Positions 7,401-10,312 of a stretch of DNA of 10,312 nucleotides are shown here, piece by piece. Both the position numbers and the translations under genes were made by a program. Origin of the DNA: Chloroflexota bacterium (GTDB lineage: Bacteria; Chloroflexota; Dormibacteria; Aeolococcales; Aeolococcaceae); assembly GCA_003491925.1 (NCBI GenBank), contig DNAU01000158.1, positions 2,264 through 12,575 on the forward strand, in the 5' to 3' direction. Below the pieces are notes generated by a model. It was not told the DNA's origin and did no database searches. It saw only the letters and a list, made by a program, of their open reading frames with translations. How positions within the stretch are numbered: the stretch's first letter is position 1; every line of letters begins with the position of its first letter.

Positions 7401-8347
7401 ACCTCGGCGGCGAGCCAGCGGTCGGCCGGGTGGAGGTGGTTGGTGAGCAGGAGGGCGGCGCGGTCCCGACCGAAGCATTCGCGCAGCCGCTCGGCCTGAC
7501 GCTGGGCTCTGCGCCGGTCACCGGCGACGAGGGCGGCGACCACCGCGCTCTCCGGTCCCCCCGCGAGGGCGATGCAGTCGTCGAGGTCGGCGGGGTCCAC
7601 CACCGCCGGCGGGCTGTCCACCAGGTCCCTCGTCGAGGGCAGCGACGGCCAGCCCTCGGGGAACGGACCGGCGGTGGGGCGGAGTGCCTGCGGGCGGGAT
7701 GGCGGAGGGAGCGTGGGGCGCCGGGAGCGCCCGGGGAGGCCCGGGGGCGGTGCTTCGCTCCGGTCCGGGGGACGGAGGCGCGGGGGTGGTGCTTCGCTCC
7801 GGTCCGGGCGTCCGATCGCCCTGACTGGCGATCGGCGTCCTTGCCTCGGCAGCATTGCATCTGCTGCCTGCGGCAAACCTTCGCTGCGCACGCACCCCCA
7901 CGCCTCCTCTTCCTCTGGGTCGACGTCGTACCCCCGGGCCTCGATCTCGTCGGCAGCCCCGACTTCCCAGCCCTGGGCCCCACCCGCCAGCTGCTCCTCC
8001 CCCAGCCCGGCGACGCGCAGCCGGGGCTGGCCCTTGACCCCGGCGAGCTGGGCGGCGCTGATCGCCCGGCAGAGCTGGCGGTAGCCGCGCCGGCCGCGGG
8101 CAAGGAGACGGATCCGGCCGGCGTCGACCAGGTCCAGCTCGACGCCCACCACCGGCCGGATGCCGGCCCCGCGGGCGGCCTCGATGAAGGCGACGGCGCC
8201 GTAGAGCCCGTTGCGGTCGCAGAGACCGAGGCTCCCGATCTCCAGCCGGGCCGCCACCTCGACGAGGTCGCCGGGCGAGGCCGAGCCCTCCAGGAAGGAG
8301 AAGTGGGAGCGGGCCGCCAGCTCGGCGAAGGGCGCGCTCGACATCAT
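4475..8347 (-). CDS. dnaE2: Error-prone DNA polymerase III alpha subunit DnaE2 (C-family) with in-frame insertions
   Basis: 1290 aa, longer than most DnaE2 (about 1000-1150). DnaE2 is the SOS-induced translesion polymerase that usually works with ImuA/ImuB. Order: degenerate PHP domain (about 8-345); palm with 'GQGRGSAAD' (482-490), D524 and D526 in 'PDIDIDF', and D678 in 'LIKMDLLGL'; fingers with 'GLFQIESRAQQQ' (726-737), 'FNDLVVQVAIIRPGPIQG' and 'GVILYQEQ' (796-803); 'FGFCKSHAAAFA' (870-881) and 'LNAQPMGFY' (903-911), both DnaE2-like; tandem HhH region about 1007-1080; OB fold about 1185-1265 ('RITVAGLVIARQAPVSARGF'). The catalytic aspartates are present. PHP metal ligands are lost: the expected H-x-H reads A-x-R, and TDHDG reads CDRNG. 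Two low-complexity insertions lie near 128-245 and 949-1005. An in-frame TAG two codons before ATG 8347 rules out a longer N-terminus; ATG 8344 is equally possible. imuA and imuB are not in the window. Confidence 0.93.
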   Translation of the reverse strand: MMSSAPFAELAARSHFSFLEGSASPGDLVEVAARLEIGSLGLCDRNGLYGAVAFIEAARGAGIRPVVGVELDLVDAGRIRLLARGRRGYRQLCRAISAAQLAGVKGQPRLRVAGLGEEQLAGGAQGWEVGAADEIEARGYDVDPEEEEAWGCVRSEGLPQAADAMLPRQGRRSPVRAIGRPDRSEAPPPRLRPPDRSEAPPPGLPGRSRRPTLPPPSRPQALRPTAGPFPEGWPSLPSTRDLVDSPPAVVDPADLDDCIALAGGPESAVVAALVAGDRRRAQRQAERLRECFGRDRAALLLTNHLHPADRWLAAEVAELAERAGLPLVASATPVHATRDDKPLLDVLTAIRHRTTLDRAAAHGLLLPNCEHRLLPEAVLRRRLPGFPGAFDHAARIAAQCSLDLDFTGVRFPGFPVPAGETPFSVLYGLCQDQVRLRYRPLTPEVARRLQMELDVIQRTNLAEFFLIVHEIMAWAREHGVPGQGRGSAADSIVAYLLGITRVDPIAHNLLFERFLHVDHQGTPDIDIDFSTDHREQVIQHVYEKYGAERTGMVANVVTFQPRLAVREVGKAMGFPEPIIDRLAKSVDGWREGGVEDALEAAGLQSHAASGALPWRQFLEILRAIEGTPRHLSIHVGGMLVTGEPLVDVVPVERATMEGRVVVQFDKDDVEDLGLIKMDLLGLRTLSAVAECLDLIERSHGVRPDLDALPLDDPRVYDMICAVDTIGLFQIESRAQQQALYQSQPREFNDLVVQVAIIRPGPIQGDAVHPYLRRRQGLEPVTYLHPSLEPILSETKGVILYQEQILRIVMDLAGYSAGEADRFRRAMNRHRSRLEMQSLHDGFVRRCAEHGGLGEEVAEKFFRSVAGFAEFGFCKSHAAAFARTVYETAWLRLEYPAHWLCALLNAQPMGFYHPSVLVDDGKRHGIRTLPVDVIRSRARCTVERIEDDEPTRPAAGSPWRDGGPTARRLGEQPALPGRRGAASPSREGGDPTQPPRGSPAGLPAGVGVAWGVRLGFNYVARLGSVGRAACEAAVDAGATGSVGEFWRHTGLSRPAMEQLVRCGAFDRVHPGRPRRELLWELAAAEGSLPSRRRLRARAAPSPAPGPPRGRGHVVAAPVSPAPPSGLLLELPAPAPELPPMTERDRVAADYAVLGVSTGPHLVSLLRSALDALGCTPLARVSELADGSRITVAGLVIARQAPVSARGFRFFTLADEGAHLDLVFRPEVARRTRAVANSHPLLMVEGTLEVSAGRRNLLVAEVTALDGDGRPLRASDHSGDPPAWPPTSHDYR
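5333..5503. repeat. Chain of GC hairpins inserted in frame in dnaE2 (insert 2)
   Basis: This block encodes residues 949-1005 of DnaE2, a Gly/Pro/Arg/Ala-rich stretch between 'CTVERIEDD' and 'GVRLGFNYV', which normally sit close together in the family. The DNA holds consecutive perfect inverted repeats: CGGGC-AG-GCCCG (5341-5352), CCGGGG-AA-CCCCGG (5353-5366), a TCTCGAGA-centred stem near 5388-5404, CCGGC-AGA-GCCGG (5422-5434) and CGGGCC-GTG-GGCCCG (5451-5465). Such a series is unlikely from codon choice alone and suggests repetitive palindromic DNA that entered the gene. Confidence 0.6.
7733..7810. repeat. 39-bp tandem duplication in dnaE2 encoding 13-residue repeats
   Basis: Two copies with a period of 39 bases share the exact 21-base core beginning GGTGCTTCGCTCC at 7749-7769 and 7788-7808. 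On the coding strand they give RPDRSEAPPPRLR (residues 180-192) and PPDRSEAPPPGLP (193-205). The period is a multiple of three, so the frame is kept. They lie inside the larger low-complexity insertion in the PHP region. Confidence 0.85.
7812..7868. repeat. Two palindromes next to the tandem repeat in dnaE2 insert 1
   Basis: CCGATCGCC (7812-7820), a 6-base loop and GGCGATCGG (7827-7835) form a perfect 9-bp inverted repeat. GGCAGCA (7848-7854), a 7-base loop and TGCTGCC (7862-7868) form a second. Together with the tandem repeat beside them they resemble a REP-like or palindromic element embedded in the reading frame. Confidence 0.65.
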
Positions 8348-8547
8348 CCACTAATCTGTGCAACTGGGCTGATCAGTCGTTCTGCGGAAGGACGTAAGGG
8401 CGGCCAGCCATCCCCGCATGGGCCGTCTGCTGCCGGCGGACTGGATTGCGGCATCGCCGGGCCTCGAACAGCGGGTGGGCATCGCTCCTTCGCCTCCGTG
8501 GTCCCGGCCCATGGGGGATACGGGACGGGAGCGAGGCCGGGAGTACG

Positions 8548-8553
8548 AGTATA
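8548..8553 (-). promoter_or_regulatory. Candidate -10 element of the dnaE2 promoter
   Basis: The minus strand reads TATACT here, five of six matches to TATAAT, facing dnaE2. The -35 position has no good TTGACA match, as is common for regulated or high-GC promoters. Transcription would begin near 8541 and leave a leader of about 194 nt before ATG 8347. Confidence 0.5.
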
Positions 8554-8554
8554 G

Positions 8555-8568
8555 CGAACCGATGTTTG
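8555..8568. promoter_or_regulatory. LexA (SOS) box upstream of dnaE2
   Basis: CGAAC-CGAT-GTTTG fits the Gram-positive LexA operator CGAAC-N4-GTTYG at all ten fixed positions. It sits one base upstream of the TATACT -10 element on the minus strand, inside the promoter spacer, where bound LexA would block RNA polymerase. Since dnaE2 is an SOS gene in many bacteria, operator identity and gene agree. Confidence 0.75.
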
Positions 8569-8573
8569 TCCTA

Positions 8574-8587
8574 CATACATCTGTTCG
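8574..8587. promoter_or_regulatory. Second, imperfect LexA-like box
   Basis: CATAC-ATCT-GTTCG matches a perfect right half-site (GTTCG); the left half differs by one base from CAAAC, the complement of GTTTG. Its centre is 19 bases from that of the first box, on the far side from dnaE2. It may allow two LexA dimers to bind, or may be a weaker auxiliary site. Confidence 0.45.
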
Positions 8588-8660
8588 CCACACTCCTAGC
8601 ATGTGTACCGGTGGCGGCGAGACCCCAACGGGGACAGGGGATGGCACTCCGGCGAGAGCA

Positions 8661-8796
8661 TGACCTGACCCCCAGAACTGGTCCACCTGGTATGAGGGTT
8701 CCACCACGGCACCATGAGCCACCGCGGTCACCCCAGGCGGCTGCCTCACCGTGTCGGAACCCTCATCGAGGGTGGGCCAGCGAACGGGTCCAGTCA
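8661..8796. mobile_element. 136-bp MITE-like element with terminal inverted repeats
   Basis: The left arm starts TGACCTGACCCC at 8661 and the right arm ends GGGTCCAGTCA at 8796. Reverse-complemented, the right arm aligns with the left over about 65-70 bases, sharing the blocks CTGG-YCCACC and ATGAGGGTTCC and an ACGG...AGCC-CC tail. TG...CA ends and a CTGACCCCCAGA-like start recall IS3-family termini, so this may be a non-autonomous derivative or fused IS remnant. It has no coding capacity. I found no clear target duplication: flanks are AGAGCA and CGCCCA. Confidence 0.6.
8724..8796 (+). repeat. Repeat arm, copy A
   Basis: About 70 bases at the right side of the MITE-like element, repeated in the same orientation at 10241-10312 with roughly 85% identity by eye. 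It contains the perfect hairpin ACCCTC-ATC-GAGGGT (8759-8773). Shared stretches include GGCTGCCTCACC, TCGGAACCCTCAT and CCAGCGAACGGG. Confidence 0.8.
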
Positions 8797-8813
8797 CGCC
8801 CACCCGGACGGCA

Positions 8814-8862
8814 ATCCGATCCGAATCGTGCAGCGCAAGATCGGATAGATCGTCCAGCGCAA
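8814..8862. repeat. Paired direct and inverted repeats upstream of the MFS gene
   Basis: ATCGTGCAGCGCAA (8825-8838) recurs as ATCGTCCAGCGCAA (8849-8862), 13 of 14 bases alike and 24 bases apart. ATCCGATC (8814-8821) and GATCGGAT (8839-8846) form a perfect 8-bp inverted repeat overlapping them. The cluster is 117 bases before the MFS start and could be an operator for an unseen regulator, or decayed repeat DNA. Confidence 0.4.
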
Positions 8863-8978
8863 CGCGTCCGCGCCCGGCTCTGCTCGGCAAGCGCTCGGGT
8901 GGCTCGGGCCTTGGAGGGCGCCAGCCGCGAGCAGGTGGTGTGTGCGTGCTTGGACGCATTTCGCGGAGACTCCGAGCC

Positions 8979-10220
8979 ATGCGCCTCCCGACCGCGATGG
9001 CTCCGCTTCGAGATCGCCCCTTCCGGCTGCTCTTCACGGGTCAGGCCATCTCGCTCCTGGGAGACGGGATGGCGCCGGTGGCTCTCGCCTTTGCCGTCCT
9101 CGATGCCACGGGCTCGGCCAGCGACCTCGGCTGGGTGCTCGCGGCTCGTTCCGGGGCGATGGTTGCGCTGCTCCTCGTGGGTGGCGTCATCGCGGACAGA
9201 GTGTCGCGGCGCGTGGTCATGGTGGCGGCCGACCTGACCCGCGTGGCGGCCCAGGCCGCAACGGCGGCCCTGGTCCTGACCGGGACCGCACAGCTCTGGG
9301 AGCTGCTGGTGTTGCAGGCGACGTTCGGGGCCGCCATGGCGCTCTTCTACCCCGCCCTCACCGGCCTCGTCCCCGCCACGGTGCGCCCGGAAGCGCTGCA
9401 GCAGGCCAACGCACTCCGCGCCATCGCGACCTCTGGAGGCCAGACCGTCGGGCCGGCGCTCGGGGGACTCGTGGTTGCGACCGCGGGTCCCGGATGGGCG
9501 CTGGTCGCGGACGCTCTCGGGTTCGCCGTCGACGCCTACTTCCTGGTTCGGCTCCCGGCCATCGCCGTGGCCCGGACGGCGGGACGCTTCGGCCGCCAGC
9601 TGATCGAGGGCTGGCAGGCATTCACCAGTCGCACCTGGGTGTGGACGGTGGTCGTCTCCGCCTCCCTCGGGAACATGCTCTTCGCGCCGGTCATGATCCT
9701 CGGACCCGTCGTGGCCAAGCAACACCTGGGAGGCGCGGTCGGCTGGGGCATCATCCTGGCCTTCTTCGGGATCGGGTCCGTGGCGGGGGGACTGCTCGCC
9801 TTGCGCCTCCGGCCCGCCCACCCGCTCCGGCTCGGCGTGCTCACCGTCTCCCTCTGGTCGCTGCCGCCGCTGGCGCTGGCCGCGGGGTGGCCGCTGTGGC
9901 CGGTAGTGACGGCCGGCCTGGTTGGCGGTGCCGGACTGGCCATCTTCAACGTGCTCTGGGAGACCACGCTGCAGCGCAGCGTCCCGCGCGAGGTCCTCTC
10001 CCGGGTGAGCTCCTACGACTGGTTCGGCTCGCTCGTCTTTCAGCCGGTCGGCCAGGCCATCGCCGGACCGGTGGGTGGCGCCCTCGGCAGTCCGCTGACC
10101 CTGTTCCTCTCCGGTGCGGGTGTCGTCGTGACCTGCCTGCCGGTGCTCGCCGTGCCGAGCGTCCGAAACCTCGTGAGCGCAGACCCCGGATCGGCGGCAT
10201 CTGTGCCGGCCGAAGCCTAG
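8979..10220 (+). CDS. Major facilitator superfamily transporter (MFS_3/EntS-like drug or siderophore exporter type)
   Basis: The 413-aa product has the length and hydrophobic pattern of a 12-TM MFS protein. It opens with 'LRDRPFRLLFTGQAISLLGDGM', typical of the EntS/MFS_3 subgroup, and has motif A between TM2 and TM3 as 'GGVIADRVSRRVVM' (68-81). Later stretches fit the subgroup: 'FYPALTGLVPATVRPEALQQANAL' after TM4, a cytoplasmic mid-loop around 'FGRQLIEGWQAF', and 'VPREVLSRVSSYDWFGS' before the last helices. Members export siderophores, macrolides or other small molecules by proton antiport; the substrate is not predictable here. Start: ATG 8979 has GGAG 10 bases upstream; ATG 8997 is an alternative. 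The frame stays open back to GTG 8751, but that stretch is hydrophilic and runs through repeat DNA, so it is not coding. Repeat arms lie on both sides, suggesting the gene may have moved or been flanked by insertions. Confidence 0.9.
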   Translation: MRLPTAMAPLRDRPFRLLFTGQAISLLGDGMAPVALAFAVLDATGSASDLGWVLAARSGAMVALLLVGGVIADRVSRRVVMVAADLTRVAAQAATAALVLTGTAQLWELLVLQATFGAAMALFYPALTGLVPATVRPEALQQANALRAIATSGGQTVGPALGGLVVATAGPGWALVADALGFAVDAYFLVRLPAIAVARTAGRFGRQLIEGWQAFTSRTWVWTVVVSASLGNMLFAPVMILGPVVAKQHLGGAVGWGIILAFFGIGSVAGGLLALRLRPAHPLRLGVLTVSLWSLPPLALAAGWPLWPVVTAGLVGGAGLAIFNVLWETTLQRSVPREVLSRVSSYDWFGSLVFQPVGQAIAGPVGGALGSPLTLFLSGAGVVVTCLPVLAVPSVRNLVSADPGSAASVPAEA

Positions 10221-10240
10221 ACGGCCGACTATCAGCCAAC

Positions 10241-10312
10241 GCGGCCATCCCCGGTGGCTGCCTCACCATCTCGGAACCCTCATAGAGGGTGGACCAGCGA
10301 ACGGGGTCCGGT
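10241..10312 (+). repeat. Repeat arm, copy B, at the window end
   Basis: Begins 20 bases after the MFS stop codon and aligns with copy A (8724-8794) through the last base of the window, so its terminal bases are cut off. It contains the perfect hairpin ACCCTC-ATA-GAGGGT (10276-10290), where the loop change relative to copy A keeps the stem intact. It could also act as an RNA hairpin at the 3' end of the MFS transcript, though no T-tract follows. Confidence 0.8.

Larger units (their letters stand above)
8348..8978. other. 630-bp intergenic region between divergent dnaE2 and MFS gene
   Basis: No convincing gene lies here. From left to right it holds the presumed 5' leader of dnaE2 (8348-8541), a -10 element with a LexA box and a second LexA-like site (8548-8587), a 136-bp element with terminal inverted repeats (8661-8796), a pair of 14-bp direct repeats with an overlapping inverted repeat (8814-8862), and the MFS ribosome-binding region. 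Open frames crossing it have no family features and cut across these signals. Confidence 0.7.

Noticed and set aside
7733..7810. Possible CRISPR-like repeat
   Set aside because: Only two units with no spacer variation, inside a coding frame; a tandem duplication explains it.
6251..8554. 767-codon open frame on the + strand antisense to dnaE2
   Set aside because: Composition is typical of the mirror frame of a high-GC gene; it has no domain features and lies opposite the clear DnaE2 sequence.
8344..8580. 78-codon minus-strand frame overlapping the dnaE2 start (ATGA)
   Set aside because: The overlap looked like coupling, but its ATG lies upstream of the predicted transcription start and within the LexA-box region, and the peptide is low-complexity Pro-rich.
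8555..8587. LexA control of the MFS gene
   Set aside because: The boxes are about 390 bases from the MFS start with a repeat element between, and the -10 element found faces dnaE2.
8751..8978. 76-residue N-terminal extension of the MFS protein from GTG 8751
   Set aside because: Starts inside repeat copy A, is hydrophilic Ser/Arg-rich, and is not part of the MFS fold; ATG 8979 has a GGAG upstream.
8351..9037. 228-codon minus-strand frame across the intergenic region
   Set aside because: Runs through the LexA boxes and the inverted-repeat element and shows no protein features.

Overview
The window is 10.3 kb of very GC-rich bacterial DNA with tightly packed genes and several GTG starts. The lineage cannot be fixed from sequence alone. 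A Gram-positive-type LexA box (CGAAC-N4-GTTYG), a DnaE2-type polymerase, a zinc-ribbon/single-TM protein ending in an actinobacterial-looking 'C...CTW.D' domain, and the base composition fit Actinomycetota or a high-GC Chloroflexota/Dormibacterota-like soil bacterium. This is an inference with modest confidence.

Layout. Left end, + strand: the 3' part of a DUF1003 membrane protein gene (3-488), then a three-part protein (563-2110) joining a family-2 glycosyltransferase, a GtrA-like membrane domain and a GAF-like C-terminus. These converge on a minus-strand block read from right to left: the error-prone polymerase gene dnaE2 (8347-4475), a zinc-ribbon/proline-rich/single-TM protein (4312-3032) and a short soluble S49 (SppA-like) peptidase (2967-2137). 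A 630-bp intergenic region (8348-8978) separates dnaE2 from a plus-strand MFS transporter gene (8979-10220).

The 630-bp region is rich in signals. It holds two LexA-like operators beside a TATACT -10 element facing dnaE2, which makes SOS induction of the mutagenic polymerase very likely. It also holds a 136-bp element with imperfect terminal inverted repeats (TGA...TCA) that looks like a MITE derived from insertion-sequence ends. A second copy of its right arm lies just after the MFS stop codon, at the very end of the window, so the MFS gene is bracketed by repeat arms.

The most unusual gene is dnaE2. Its polymerase core looks intact, but the metal-binding residues of its PHP domain are replaced, and it carries two in-frame low-complexity insertions. 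One holds a 39-bp tandem repeat plus palindromes. The other is a chain of perfect GC hairpins. Both look like repetitive palindromic DNA that entered a coding sequence without breaking the frame. No tRNA, rRNA, CRISPR array, transposase gene or phage gene was seen.
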